From: Sulfuritalea sp.
GTDB taxonomy: Bacteria; Pseudomonadota; Gammaproteobacteria; Burkholderiales; Rhodocyclaceae
Reading direction: 5' to 3'
DNA length: 57,805 bases
Assembly: GCA_030680805.1 (NCBI GenBank)
Contig: JAUXUK010000020.1
Span: 1 to 57,805 of the forward strand
Shown: in pieces, positions 42,609 through 51,487 of the stretch
Layout: every line of letters starts with the position of its first letter
Position numbering within the stretch: position 1 is the stretch's first letter
Notes under the pieces: generated by a model
Told to the model about the DNA's origin: nothing
Seen by the model: the letters and a program-made list of their open reading frames with translations, nothing else
The model's database searches: none
Program-made: the position numbers and the translations under genes

Positions 42609-43229
42609 TCAGGCAACGTATGACAGTTTCGTCATTAGCTTCGACGAAAGCTTCATGGCCAGTTTGACCGGCGCCGGCAGGTCGCGCGCACCGTAGTAAC
42701 TTGCCGTTTCAGCGTGGCGGACCTCATCGGCCTTCATCTGTTCCAGCACTTCCCATGACTTGCGATCCTGTGCCGGCAAGCTGGTCTTGTGACTCTCGAG
42801 ATGCCCTTCCACCTGACGTTCGGTTTCGGCCAGGAAGCCGAGGCTCCACGCGTCACCAAATTTTCCGGCGGCCACTCCGATCGCCAGGGAACCGGCATAC
42901 CAGAGCGGATTGAGCAGGCTCTTGCGGCCTCCAAGCTCCGCGATGCGCCGCTCGGTCCAGTTCAGATGCTCGGTTTCTTCCCAAGCCGCGTGTTCCAGTT
43001 CGCGCTTGACGGCAGGATCGCGCGAGCTCAATGCCTGGCCCTGGTACAACGCCTGGGCGCAGATTTCACCGCAGTGGTTGACTCGCATCAGCGCAGCGAC
43101 GTGGCGCTTCTCGGCGTCGCTCATCGCGGCCTCGGGCAGGTCTTCTCCCGGCATCGGGCGGCGAGTCGGGGCGGATGCGAAGACCGCGCGCAGCGCCTTG
43201 TCGAATTCGGGAATGAGGGTGTCGATCAA
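42609..43229 (-). CDS. coq7: Coq7-type demethoxyubiquinone hydroxylase
   Basis: A 206-residue di-iron hydroxylase of ubiquinone synthesis. Iron ligands lie in MRVNHCGEICAQALYQGQ, HAAWEETEHLNWTERR and QMKADEVRHAETA (E...ExxH pairs). A TTG at 43229 gives the standard start IDTLIPEFDKALR and follows GGGGAG by about 7 bp. No ATG fits the family start. It forms the ubiquinone used in aerobic respiration. Confidence 0.9.
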   Translation of the reverse strand: MIDTLIPEFDKALRAVFASAPTRRPMPGEDLPEAAMSDAEKRHVAALMRVNHCGEICAQALYQGQALSSRDPAVKRELEHAAWEETEHLNWTERRIAELGGRKSLLNPLWYAGSLAIGVAAGKFGDAWSLGFLAETERQVEGHLESHKTSLPAQDRKSWEVLEQMKADEVRHAETASYYGARDLPAPVKLAMKLSSKLMTKLSYVA

Positions 43230-43246
43230 GTGAGAACTCCCCGATA

Positions 43247-43789
43247 TCAATTTGAACTGGGATGCTTGCCCAGACGCAGGGCATTGCGGCCTTCGTCGGC
43301 CGTATAAATGGCATTCCCCATGGGGCAGAACAGGTCGCGACTCAACGCAGCGTGATGACGGTTGACCGCCTTGTTTTCGATGGGCCGCCACTCGATCCTG
43401 GCAGCGCGCGTCTTGATCCAGGTGCCGTCGCTGCGACCCGTGGCGTAATGCTTCCAGCTCTTTTCCTTGCAATGCATGCCCTCGAAGCTGACATTGGTGG
43501 CTCCTCCTGATGTCTGAACCACCAGCACATAGCGAATCACCCCGTCGGCGCCGGCGGCCAGGGTACTGGCATCAATCGAATATTTGTTGGTGGCCACAGC
43601 GCTGACGTAGAACTCGATCAGGTTTTCCTGTTTTGGAAAAGCGGGGAGTTCCATCTCGAGTTCCTGCCAGGGCTTCTCGTCCTCGTCACTCTGGTAGTTG
43701 TTCTTCTCCACATGGGAGTTTGGATCGAATCTCTGTGCGCCCACGCCCATCGCCACACCCGCCAGAAGAAGCGCCCACCACGGCTTCAT
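43247..43789 (-). CDS. CNP1-like periplasmic protein
   Basis: A 180-residue protein with a signal peptide ending near GVGAQ (residue 19). It matches the CNP1-like family ([42 protein letters not shown]). Function unknown. It overlaps rppH by 4 bp and lies 17 bp before coq7. Confidence 0.8.
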   Translation of the reverse strand: MKPWWALLLAGVAMGVGAQRFDPNSHVEKNNYQSDEDEKPWQELEMELPAFPKQENLIEFYVSAVATNKYSIDASTLAAGADGVIRYVLVVQTSGGATNVSFEGMHCKEKSWKHYATGRSDGTWIKTRAARIEWRPIENKAVNRHHAALSRDLFCPMGNAIYTADEGRNALRLGKHPSSN

Positions 43790-44313
43790 TTCGAATCATC
43801 CAAGGCATCCATCTCCCAGCGCGGTATGCGCTCGTCGGGATGGACAAACAGCAGGCGCGAGAGTTCAATCAAGGCGGCTTCATACACGCCGCGCTTGAAC
43901 TCGATCACGTTGTTCAACGGAATCCAGTAGCTGTTCCAGCGCCAGGCATCGAATTCAGGATGTTCGCTGGCGCGCAGGCAGACGTCGCTGTCGCGGCCGA
44001 CCAGACGCAGCAGAAACCAGATCTGTTTCTGCCCCTTGTAGGTGCTGCGCCATTCGCGGCGAATCCAGTGCTTCGGCACCTCATAGCGCATCCAGTCGCG
44101 CGTGCGGCCGATGATCCGCACATGCTCGGGTTTCAGGCCGGTTTCCTCTTCCAGCTCGCGCAGCATCGCCTGCTCGGGCGTTTCGCCCTTCTTGATGCCG
44201 CCTTGCGGAAACTGCCAGGAATGTTCGCGTATCCGCTTGCCCCAAAAAACCTCGTTTCGACTGTTGACCAGAACGATGCCGACGTTCGGGCGAAAGCCTT
44301 CACGATCGAGCAT
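43786..44313 (-). CDS. rppH: RNA pyrophosphohydrolase RppH (Nudix)
   Basis: A 175-residue Nudix hydrolase, with the box [20 protein letters not shown] followed by TGL. The start [16 protein letters not shown] is the RppH signature. It removes pyrophosphate from mRNA 5' ends to start decay. ATG 44313 is the conserved family start. Divergent from proS. Confidence 0.95.
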   Translation of the reverse strand: MLDREGFRPNVGIVLVNSRNEVFWGKRIREHSWQFPQGGIKKGETPEQAMLRELEEETGLKPEHVRIIGRTRDWMRYEVPKHWIRREWRSTYKGQKQIWFLLRLVGRDSDVCLRASEHPEFDAWRWNSYWIPLNNVIEFKRGVYEAALIELSRLLFVHPDERIPRWEMDALDDSK

Positions 44314-44445
44314 GATGCAAAATTCCAATGATTGACTGGGGTCCATTCTTCCACAATCGCGGGCTGCTGGAAAGCCGCATCTGTCGCCTCTGCAAATTCC
44401 CGGCCGCAGGTAAAATGCTCGTTTTCCGCCTTTCAGCCTACTGCC

Positions 44446-46191
44446 ATGCGCGCCAGCCAGTTTTTCATCGCCACTCTCAAGGAAGCTCCCTCGGATGCGG
44501 AAATCGTCAGCCACAAGCTGATGTTGCGCGCCGGCCTGATTCGTCGCCTGGCCGGCGGCATCTACACCTGGATGCCGATGGGCCTGCGCGTGCTGCGCAA
44601 GGTCGAAAACATCGTGCGCGAGGAAATGGACCGCGCCGGCGCCATCGAACTACTCATGCCGGCGGTGCAGCCTTTTGAATTGTGGGAAGAATCCGGACGT
44701 GGCCCGAAGTACGGCCCCGAACTGCTGCGCTTCAAGGACCGCCATCAGCGCGAGTTCGTGATCGGCCCGACGCATGAAGAGGTCATTACCGACGTGGTGC
44801 GCCGCGACGTCAGGAGCTATCGCCAGTTGCCGCGCCATTTCTATCAGGTCCAGACCAAGTTCCGCGACGAGATCCGGCCGCGCTTCGGCGTCATGCGCGG
44901 ACGCGAGTTCCTCATGAAGGATGGCTATTCCTTCCACACCTCGTACGCCGATCTGGAACGCGAATACCGCAACATGTACGACACCTACAGCCGCATTTTC
45001 ACCCGGCTGGGCTTGAAGTTCCGCGCCGTGGCCGCGGATACCGGCGCCATCGGCGGCACCGGATCGCATGAGTTCCACGTGCTGGCGGATTCGGGCGAGG
45101 ACGCGATCGCCTTCTGTCCTGAGTCGGACTACGCGGCCAATGTCGAACTCGCCGAGGCTATCGCTCCGCAAAAAGTTCCCGCAGGGACGCAGAGCGCTGG
45201 CGCTGGCGAGACGGCGAAACCCGCGGCGGCTATGGAGAAAAAGGCCACACCGAACAAGACCAAGTGCGAGGACGTGGCGGCCTTCCTCGGCCTGCCGCTG
45301 ACGCAGACGGTCAAGGCCATCGCGGTGATGGCGGAGAAGGAAAGCGGCAGCGAGTTCGTCCTGCTGCTGCTGCGCGGCGACCACGACCTGAACGAAATCA
45401 AGGCGCAGAAGGTGGTCGGCGAATTCCGCTTCGCCCGCGACGAGGAAATCGTCGAGGCGCTCGGCTGCAAAGCCGGCTATATCGGCGCGGTCGGGTTCTC
45501 CGGCCGGGTCGTTGCGGATCGCAGCGTCGCGGTCATGAACGACATGGTCTGCGGCGCCAACGAAGAAGGCTTTCACCTTATCGGCGTCAATTTCGGCCGC
45601 GACCTGCCTCCGCCCGAGACCGTCGCCGACATCCGCAACGTGGTCGAGGGCGACCCGTCGCCGGACGGCATGGGCACGCTCGAACTGTGCCGCGGCATCG
45701 AAGTCGGCCACATCTTCCAGTTGCGCACCAAGTACGCCGAGGCGCTGAAGTGCACCTTCCTCGACGAGCAGGGCAAGGACCAGGTCATGGAAATGGGCTG
45801 CTACGGCATCGGCGTTTCACGTATCGTCGGCGCCGCCATCGAGCAGGGCCACGACGATCGCGGCATCATCTTCCCCGCCGGCATCGCGCCCTTCGCGGTC
45901 GCCGTGGTGCCGATGAATTACGCCAAATCGGAGGCGGTTCGTACCGCCGCCGGCGCCTTGCATGCCGAGCTGCTCGCCGCCGGCATCGATGCGATCCTCG
46001 ACGATCGCGACGAGCGGCCCGGCTCGATGTTCGCCGACTGGGAACTGATCGGCATCCCGCATCGCGTGGTGGTCGGCGAGCGCGGCCTGAAGGAAGGCAA
46101 GCTGGAATACAAGGGTCGCCGCGACGCCGAGGCGACCATGGTTGCCGCCAACGAAATGGCCGCCTTCCTCAAACAGAAGTTGTGCGGCTGA
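44446..46191 (+). CDS. proS: Prolyl-tRNA synthetase with a repeat-encoded insert
   Basis: A 581-residue class II synthetase of the bacterial type. Motif 1-2 region [24 protein letters not shown], motif 2 [26 protein letters not shown], and motif 3 [18 protein letters not shown] are clear. The YbaK-like editing insertion spans about 245-390. Just before it, [20 protein letters not shown] (about 242-262) is encoded by a repeat shared with ccmI. The repeat keeps frame in a linker. ATG 44446 gives the standard start [14 protein letters not shown]. Confidence 0.96.
   Translation: MRASQFFIATLKEAPSDAEIVSHKLMLRAGLIRRLAGGIYTWMPMGLRVLRKVENIVREEMDRAGAIELLMPAVQPFELWEESGRGPKYGPELLRFKDRHQREFVIGPTHEEVITDVVRRDVRSYRQLPRHFYQVQTKFRDEIRPRFGVMRGREFLMKDGYSFHTSYADLEREYRNMYDTYSRIFTRLGLKFRAVAADTGAIGGTGSHEFHVLADSGEDAIAFCPESDYAANVELAEAIAPQKVPAGTQSAGAGETAKPAAAMEKKATPNKTKCEDVAAFLGLPLTQTVKAIAVMAEKESGSEFVLLLLRGDHDLNEIKAQKVVGEFRFARDEEIVEALGCKAGYIGAVGFSGRVVADRSVAVMNDMVCGANEEGFHLIGVNFGRDLPPPETVADIRNVVEGDPSPDGMGTLELCRGIEVGHIFQLRTKYAEALKCTFLDEQGKDQVMEMGCYGIGVSRIVGAAIEQGHDDRGIIFPAGIAPFAVAVVPMNYAKSEAVRTAAGALHAELLAAGIDAILDDRDERPGSMFADWELIGIPHRVVVGERGLKEGKLEYKGRRDAEATMVAANEMAAFLKQKLCG
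45169..45219 (+). repeat. In-frame repeat in proS, shared with ccmI
   Basis: It begins CAAAAAGTTCCCGCAGGG and ends GGCGAGACGGCGAAA, encoding [17 protein letters not shown]. It corresponds to 32484-32527 in ccmI with three or four substitutions and one extra GCTGGC unit. Confidence 0.87.
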
Positions 46192-46796
46192 TACGACGTT
46201 TCGTCCTCGGGCTTGCCGCCGTACTGTTGCCGGCAGCCGCCCTCGCCGGAGCCCAGAAATACGAGCCGCTGGCGGCCAGCGTACGGGCCGGCCTGCACGC
46301 AGCAATCGCAGACCGCGCCTCGCCCGAGCCGCAGTTTCCGTCCGTTCAGGAAAAGGTCGACTGGCTGACCGAGATGTCGGCGCGGCTGAGCCGCCGCATG
46401 CCCGACCGCGAAGGCCGCCTGGAACTCCTCAAGACGGCCTACTACGAAGCCAAGCGCGCCGGCCTCGACCCGCAGATGGTACTCGGCCTGATCCATGTCG
46501 AGAGCGGCTTCCGCAAGTACGCCGTATCGTCAGCGGGCGCGCGCGGCTATATGCAAGTCATGCCGTTCTGGATCAAGGAAATCGGCGACAAGGGCGACAA
46601 CCTGTTCAACATGCGCACCAACCTGCGCTATGGCTGCACCATCCTGCGCCACTACCTCGACATCGAGAAGGGCGACCTCTACCGCGCACTCGGCCGCTAC
46701 AACGGCAGCCTGGGCAAGCCCGAGTATCCGAACATGGTGCGCGGGGCTTGGGAGAAACAGTGGGGCTGGGGGCCTCAGGTGATCGGGCCGCGCTAA
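46182..46796 (+). CDS. Lytic transglycosylase (SLT domain)
   Basis: A 204-residue exported murein hydrolase. A signal peptide ([21 protein letters not shown]) is followed by an SLT domain with the catalytic Glu in [13 protein letters not shown], then [12 protein letters not shown] and the [11 protein letters not shown] motif. GTG 46182 lies inside the proS end (10-bp overlap) and gives a sensible signal peptide. Co-transcribed with proS. Confidence 0.88.
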   Translation: MRLIRRFVLGLAAVLLPAAALAGAQKYEPLAASVRAGLHAAIADRASPEPQFPSVQEKVDWLTEMSARLSRRMPDREGRLELLKTAYYEAKRAGLDPQMVLGLIHVESGFRKYAVSSAGARGYMQVMPFWIKEIGDKGDNLFNMRTNLRYGCTILRHYLDIEKGDLYRALGRYNGSLGKPEYPNMVRGAWEKQWGWGPQVIGPR

Positions 46797-46807
46797 GCCC
46801 ATGAATC

Positions 46808-46830
46808 GCCGTACCCCCAGCGCCGACTTT
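46808..46830 (-). repeat. Short interspersed repeat, intergenic copy
   Basis: On the minus strand AAAGTCGGCGCTGGGGGTAC then GGC. Member of the KVGAGDTA family. Confidence 0.85.
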
Positions 46831-46839
46831 CGAATTTCC

Positions 46840-46866
46840 GTCATTCCCGCGAAAGCGGGAATCCAG
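46840..46866. repeat. REP unit
   Basis: Starts GTCATTCCCGCGAAAGCG. TTCCCGC and GCGGGAA pair across a GAAA loop. Same class as the two units at 7076 and 7144. Confidence 0.85.
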
Positions 46867-46883
46867 CAACAGATTGTTTCGTC

Positions 46884-46906
46884 GCCGTATCGCCAGCGCC
46901 GACTTT
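46884..46906 (-). repeat. Short interspersed repeat, intergenic copy
   Basis: On the minus strand AAAGTCGGCGCTGGCGATAC then GGC, identical in core to the ccmF copy. Confidence 0.87.
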
Positions 46907-47058
46907 CTCACTTCGCTCCCACGTCCGCGCCGGGACTCGCCCCGGCATTCTCACAGCTACCACTGGATTCCCGCCTCGCCCGCCGCGAAGCGGAATTCCG
47001 GGTGTGTCGAGACCGCAGGAATAGCCTGCTCCGGACATGATCCAGGGACGGGACAGCA

Positions 47059-47085
47059 AGAGTCGGCATTGGCGATACGGCGGAA
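47059..47085 (+). repeat. Short interspersed repeat, intergenic copy, opposite orientation
   Basis: AAGAGTCGGCATTGGCGATA then CGGCGGAA on the plus strand. It faces the copies at 46808 and 46884, so the three could form long stems. Confidence 0.8.
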
Positions 47086-47146
47086 CTTGCTTGGGTTTTC
47101 TTCAGCCACCCAAAAACTCCGGGAGGCTGCTAAAATGTTTTCTGTT

Positions 47147-47286
47147 CCGCCGAGTTAAATGACAACTTGCGTGGCGGAGAACACCGGCAACGGTGGAAAA
47201 ACAAATTGCGCTAAAGCGTCGCCCGCTCACGCCTCAAAGCCGGCCTCGCCGCAGCAATGAGGCGTTTTTGTTTGTGGAGCGAGACC
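47147..47286 (+). promoter_or_regulatory. Structured metK leader, candidate riboswitch or attenuator
   Basis: Successive hairpins precede metK: CCGCC/GGCGG (47147-47151 with 47173-47177), CACCG-GCAA-CGGTG (47182-47195, a GNRA loop), a small CGC-TAAA-GCG stem, and ACGCCTC/GAGGCGT (47229-47265) followed by five T. The last resembles a terminator only 18 bp before the metK ATG. It matches no SAM riboswitch class I can recall. Confidence 0.5.
47229..47269 (+). terminator. Possible attenuator terminator before metK
   Basis: ACGCCTC pairs with GAGGCGT (7 bp, 23-base loop) and is followed by TTTTT. It lies between the presumed promoter and the metK start. Confidence 0.55.
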
Positions 47287-48453
47287 ATGTCAAACGATTT
47301 TTTCTTCACTTCCGAGTCGGTCTCGGAAGGCCATCCGGACAAGGTGTCCGACCAGATTTCCGATGCCATCCTCGACGCCATCCTGGCGCAGGACCCGCAT
47401 TCCCGCGTTGCCGCCGAGACCCTGTGCAACACCGGCCTCGTGGTCCTGGCCGGCGAGATCACCACCAGCGCCAACGTCGATTACATCAACGTTGCGCGCA
47501 ATGTGCTGAAGCGCATCGGCTACGACAACACCGAGTACGGCATTGATTACAAGGGCTGTGCCGTGCTGGTCGCCTACGACAAGCAGAGCCCTGACATTGC
47601 CCAGGGCGTGAACAAGGCCTACGACGACAACCTGAATCAGGGCGCCGGCGATCAGGGCCTGATGTTCGGCTACGCCTGCGACGAAACGCCGGTGCTGATG
47701 CCGCTGCCGATCTACCTCTCGCACCGTCTGGTCGAGCGCCAGGCGATGCTGCGCCGCGACGGCCGCCTGCCCTGGCTGCGGCCCGACGCCAAGTCGCAAG
47801 TGACCATCCGCTACCAGGACGGCAAGGCCCATTCGATCGATACCGTGGTGGTGTCCACTCAGCATGCGCCGGAGATCGAGTTGCCGGAGATCCGCGAAGC
47901 GGTGATCGAGGAAATCATCAAGCCGATCCTGCCCAAGGAACTGATCAAGGGCGAGATCAAGTATCTGGTCAACCCCACCGGCCGCTTCGTCGTCGGCGGC
48001 CCGCAGGGCGACTGCGGCCTCACCGGGCGCAAGATCATCGTCGACACCTACGGTGGCGCGGCGCCCCATGGCGGCGGCGCCTTCTCCGGCAAGGACCCGT
48101 CGAAGGTCGACCGTTCCGCCGCCTATGCCGGGCGCTACGTGGCGAAGAATATCGTCGCCGCCGGTCTTGCCAGCAAATGCCTGGTACAGATTTCCTACGC
48201 CATCGGCGTCGCCGAGCCGACATCCGTATGGGTCACCACGCAGGGCACCGGCAAGGTCGCCGACGCTACCATCGCCGAGCTGGTGAAGAAGCATTTCGAC
48301 CTGCGGCCGAAGGGCATCGTGCAAATGCTAAACCTGCTGCGCCCGATCTACGAGAAGACCGCCGCCTATGGCCACTTCGGCCGCGACGAGCCGGAGTTCA
48401 CCTGGGAGGCGACCGACAAGGCTGCAGCGTTGAGGGCCGACGCCGGGTTGTAA
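47287..48453 (+). CDS. metK: S-adenosylmethionine synthetase
   Basis: A 388-residue enzyme making SAM from ATP and methionine. Start [22 protein letters not shown], the [12 protein letters not shown] loop and [22 protein letters not shown] are the family signatures. ATG 47287 follows GGAGC. An in-frame start at 47257 falls within the leader hairpin and is rejected. The end is followed by a strong terminator. Confidence 0.97.
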   Translation: MSNDFFFTSESVSEGHPDKVSDQISDAILDAILAQDPHSRVAAETLCNTGLVVLAGEITTSANVDYINVARNVLKRIGYDNTEYGIDYKGCAVLVAYDKQSPDIAQGVNKAYDDNLNQGAGDQGLMFGYACDETPVLMPLPIYLSHRLVERQAMLRRDGRLPWLRPDAKSQVTIRYQDGKAHSIDTVVVSTQHAPEIELPEIREAVIEEIIKPILPKELIKGEIKYLVNPTGRFVVGGPQGDCGLTGRKIIVDTYGGAAPHGGGAFSGKDPSKVDRSAAYAGRYVAKNIVAAGLASKCLVQISYAIGVAEPTSVWVTTQGTGKVADATIAELVKKHFDLRPKGIVQMLNLLRPIYEKTAAYGHFGRDEPEFTWEATDKAAALRADAGL

Positions 48454-48473
48454 AGCCCATTTGTCGAACAAGG

Positions 48474-48504
48474 GAAATGGCCCGTTCGCGGGCCATTTCT
48501 TTTT
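48474..48504 (+). terminator. Rho-independent terminator after metK
   Basis: GAAATGGCCCG, loop TTCG, CGGGCCATTTC, then TTTTT. A perfect 11-bp stem with a UUCG loop. Confidence 0.95.
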
Positions 48505-48566
48505 GTGCCGCGCAACCCCGGCGGATCGTTACTGGTCGATAATCTCCGAAGAATCTGGAGAACGAC

Positions 48567-48950
48567 ATGCATGATCTGGCGAAGAATGTTTTGGGCGGCG
48601 TCCTGCAGCCCTGCAGCACCGATCCGATGACCGGGTTTTTCCGCACCGGGGATTGTCAGGTGACGGAAGAGGACATCGGCAACCACGGCGTTTGCATCGT
48701 GGCCAGCGCCGAGTTCCTGGCGTTCTCGCGATCGCGCGGCAACGATTTGTCTACGCCGCATCCCGAATTCGAGTTTCCCGGCGTGAGGCCGGGCGATCGC
48801 TGGTGCCTGTGTTCCGCTCGCTGGCAGGAAGCGCTGCAGGCCGGCATGGCGCCATCGGTGGTGCTCGAATCGACGTCCGCCGCCGCCCTTGAAGTGGTGC
48901 GCCTAGCCGACCTCAAGCGCTACGCCGTCAAACTCGACCAGAAGAAATGA
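48567..48950 (+). CDS. DUF2237 family protein
   Basis: A 127-residue protein with the DUF2237 pattern: AKNVLGGVLQPCSTDPMTGFFRTGDC, NHGVCIVASAEFLAFSRSRGNDLSTPHPEFEFPG and PGDRWCLCSARWQEAL. Several conserved Cys suggest metal or redox binding. Function unknown. ATG 48567 follows GGAGAACGAC. It overlaps the glutathione peroxidase gene by 4 bp. Confidence 0.87.
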   Translation: MHDLAKNVLGGVLQPCSTDPMTGFFRTGDCQVTEEDIGNHGVCIVASAEFLAFSRSRGNDLSTPHPEFEFPGVRPGDRWCLCSARWQEALQAGMAPSVVLESTSAAALEVVRLADLKRYAVKLDQKK

Positions 48951-49429
48951 TGAGCGACTTATACAAACTTTCGGCCCGCCGCATCGATGGCGGCAAGCAG
49001 TCGATGAAGGACTACAAGGGCAAGGTGCTGCTGATCGTCAATACCGCCAGCGGCTGCGGCTTCACCCCGCAGTACGCCGGGCTCGAAGCGCTGTGGCAGA
49101 AGTATGGCAAGCGCGGCCTGGTGGTGCTGGGTTTTCCCTGCAACCAGTTCGGCGCGCAGGAGCCGGGCGACGAAGCCGCCATCGGCGAATTCTGCAGCCT
49201 GACCTATGACGTGACGTTTCCCATGTTCGCCAAGGTGGACGTCAATGGCGACGACACCCATCCGATCTTCGCCTTCCTCAAGAAGGGCGCGCCGGGGTTG
49301 CTCGGCACGGAAGGCATCAAGTGGAATTTCACCAAGTTCCTGGTCGACCGCGAAGGCAAGGTCGTCGACCGCTATGCCTCGGCGCACAAGCCCGAGGACA
49401 TGACCAAGGACATCGAGAAGCTGCTTTAG
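48947..49429 (+). CDS. Glutathione peroxidase (Cys type)
   Basis: A 160-residue thioredoxin-fold peroxidase. The catalytic Cys is in NTASGCGFTPQYAGLEALW, followed by LGFPCNQFGAQEPG and WNFTKFLVDREG. It reduces peroxides, in bacteria often with thioredoxin as donor. It converges on ychJ, sharing the last 4 bp. Confidence 0.94.
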   Translation: MMSDLYKLSARRIDGGKQSMKDYKGKVLLIVNTASGCGFTPQYAGLEALWQKYGKRGLVVLGFPCNQFGAQEPGDEAAIGEFCSLTYDVTFPMFAKVDVNGDDTHPIFAFLKKGAPGLLGTEGIKWNFTKFLVDREGKVVDRYASAHKPEDMTKDIEKLL

Positions 49430-49797
49430 TCGACGGCGCCGTCGACGTAATACCAGCGACCATCCTCTCGCACGAAGCGGCTGACCTCATGCATTCGCTG
49501 CGCGCGTCCGCCGACCTTGAGACGGGCGACGAATTCGACGGTCGCGGCGTCATCGGTTTGCGTCCGCGCTTTGACCTCCAACCCCAGCCATTTCGGTCGG
49601 GCTTCCGTCGCCAGATTCAATTCGACGGGGCGCGTGGACGTATGCCAGGTGGCCAGCAGATAATCCTCCAGCCCCAGCACATAGCCGCTGTAGCGCGAAC
49701 GCATCAGCGACTCGGCATCGGGTGCCGGGCTTCCCGCATGAAGGCGGCCGCAGCAGGCCGCGTAGGCCAGCAGGCGGCCGCAGGGGCAAGGCGTCAC
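49426..49797 (-). CDS. ychJ: YchJ-like SEC-C motif protein
   Basis: A 123-residue protein with the zinc-binding SEC-C motif TPCPCGRLLAYAACCGRLHAG, then an NTF2-like domain (LMRSRYSGYVLGLEDYLLATWH). GTG 49797 overlaps the preceding stop (GTGA); ATGs at 49830 and 49839 are alternatives. Function poorly known. Confidence 0.85.
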   Translation of the reverse strand: MTPCPCGRLLAYAACCGRLHAGSPAPDAESLMRSRYSGYVLGLEDYLLATWHTSTRPVELNLATEARPKWLGLEVKARTQTDDAATVEFVARLKVGGRAQRMHEVSRFVREDGRWYYVDGAVD

Positions 49798-50027
49798 TGC
49801 GGCTTGTCGGTTTCGGGCGGCAGAGCGCATTTTGGACATTTCTGGCCGAAGGGCGAAATGTAGCGCCACCAGATCCAGACCAGCAGCGGTAGTGCGCCGA
49901 TCAGCGCGATGTCGCTCCAGCCCGGCTGCGCCAGTTCGCCTTTCCACCACGCCACGGCAGCATGCAGGGCTTCGATCAGCAGCACCATGTAGCCGAAGCC
50001 GGCGGCCAGCAGCGCGATGTGTTTCAA
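49794..50027 (-). CDS. Small two-helix membrane protein
   Basis: A 77-residue frame with helices HIALLAAGFGYMVLLIEALHAAVAWW and DIALIGALPLLVWIWWRYI, ending in CPKCALPPETDKPQ (a CxxC). A TTG at 50027 overlaps the dacB stop (TTGA). Coupling on both sides suggests a real gene. Unknown function. Confidence 0.6.
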   Translation of the reverse strand: MKHIALLAAGFGYMVLLIEALHAAVAWWKGELAQPGWSDIALIGALPLLVWIWWRYISPFGQKCPKCALPPETDKPQ

Positions 50028-51442
50028 ATTCCACTCCGCTCGTATACCCATTGCAGCAGGGCATCCTGCGCTGCCTGGGCACCGCCGGCATTGGCGTGAT
50101 TGACGAAGAACACCACGATCCAGCGCCGCCCGGTTTTGTCCAGCACATAGCCGGCGATGCTGCGCACGCCCTCCAGCGAGCCGGTCTTGATATGCGCTTG
50201 TCCTGCGACGCCGTTCTGTTTGAGGCGCTTCTTCATGGTGCCGTCGGTGGCGGTCACCGGCAGGGACGCCATCAGTTCCGGCATCACGGAACTGCGCCAC
50301 GCCGCCTGCAGCACGCGCCCCAGGCCTTCGGCGGAAATCCGCTCGCGGCGCGACAGGCCGGAACCGTTTTCCAGCACCAGCTCCGGGATGCCGAGGCCGC
50401 GCGCCTCGAGCCAGGAACGGATCGCCGCATCGGCATCTTCCGCACTCGCCGGGCGCCGCCCGGCCTCCATGCCGAGCGTCAGGAACAACTGGCGGGCCAT
50501 GACGTTGTTGGAAAACTTGTTGATGTCGCGCACCACCTCGGCAAGCGTCGGCGATGGCAGCACGCCGACCGCGCGCGCATCGGCCGGTACGGTCCCTTCG
50601 CGGACGCCGCCCGTCAGCGAGCCACCAAGTTCCGCCCATAACTGGAGGAACACCCCGAGCACGAATTGCGGATGTTCCATCACGGCAATGTTCCAGCGCT
50701 GCTCGCCGCAGTTTTGGGGGAAGACGCCGGTCAGCACCAGGCGCGTCGTGTTGCCGTGGCTGAAGGTGTCGGCGCGCAGTCGCTCCTTCCAGTCGCTGCA
50801 GCCATTGCCATTGCCCAGCTTGATCTGGTTGACCAGGTCGAGATTGGTCGGTGCCGGCTCCATGGCGACGATCAGTTTTTTGTCTGCGAGGTCGGGAATC
50901 AGCTGCAGCGTGACCGCCTTGAAGTTCACCAGCAAGGCATCCGGCGCGACGTTGTAGGGCCGCATCGGCTGCGCGTCGAAGCGGGCGGGGTCGGCGGCAC
51001 TGATGGCAAACGCGCTGCGGTCGAGCACCAGGTCGCCGCGAATCTCGCGAATGCCGCGCGCGCGGATCTGGCGCAGCAAGCGCTCGAACTGGTCGTAGGT
51101 CAGCTTGGGATCGCCGCTGCCGCGCAGGTGCAGGTCGCCCGTCAAAACGCCATCCTTGAGCGTGCCATTGGCAAAGGCTTCGGTCTTCCAGACGTAGGCC
51201 GGCCCCAGCAGGTCGAGCGCGGCATAGGTGGTCACCAGCTTCATGGTCGAGGCCGGATTCAGGGCGGTGCGCGCATTCACCGCCAGGCGTGGCTTGCCAG
51301 CCTCCACTTCGCCGACCCAGAGCGCGGTCGCCGCCTGCGGAATGCCGGCGTGCTTCAAGGCCTGCGCCACCGGGGCGGGCAGGTCGCTGGCGACGGCCTG
51401 CCATGCCCACAGGCAGGCGAGGGAGAAAAGTACTTTGCGCAT
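50024..51442 (-). CDS. dacB: D-alanyl-D-alanine carboxypeptidase DacB (PBP4)
   Basis: A 472-residue class C penicillin-binding protein with a signal peptide (about 1-18). Motifs: SxxK in NPASTMKLVTTYAALDL, SxN in KFSNNVMARQLFL, and KTG in HIKTGSLEGVRSIAGYV. It trims cell-wall peptides in the periplasm. Divergent from the acetoacetyl-CoA synthetase gene. Confidence 0.93.
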   Translation of the reverse strand: MRKVLFSLACLWAWQAVASDLPAPVAQALKHAGIPQAATALWVGEVEAGKPRLAVNARTALNPASTMKLVTTYAALDLLGPAYVWKTEAFANGTLKDGVLTGDLHLRGSGDPKLTYDQFERLLRQIRARGIREIRGDLVLDRSAFAISAADPARFDAQPMRPYNVAPDALLVNFKAVTLQLIPDLADKKLIVAMEPAPTNLDLVNQIKLGNGNGCSDWKERLRADTFSHGNTTRLVLTGVFPQNCGEQRWNIAVMEHPQFVLGVFLQLWAELGGSLTGGVREGTVPADARAVGVLPSPTLAEVVRDINKFSNNVMARQLFLTLGMEAGRRPASAEDADAAIRSWLEARGLGIPELVLENGSGLSRRERISAEGLGRVLQAAWRSSVMPELMASLPVTATDGTMKKRLKQNGVAGQAHIKTGSLEGVRSIAGYVLDKTGRRWIVVFFVNHANAGGAQAAQDALLQWVYERSGI

Positions 51443-51487
51443 GAAGGCATCTTATAGAATTAAACAAAAACGAGGAGAAGATCAGGC

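Larger units (their letters stand above)
46797..47146. other. Repeat-filled intergenic stretch before metK
   Basis: Contains KVGAGDTA-family repeats at 46808-46830 and 46884-46906 (same orientation) and 47059-47085 (opposite), a REP unit at 46840-46866 with a GAAA-looped 7-bp stem (46844-46861), and a diverged partner starting CTGGATTCCCGC at 46963. No gene is supported. Confidence 0.75.

Noticed and set aside
46501..46560. A KVGAGDTA-like match in the lytic transglycosylase (GCCGTATCGTCAGCGGGCGC).
   Set aside because: It encodes the conserved [10 protein letters not shown] motif of the SLT domain, so the resemblance is coincidental.
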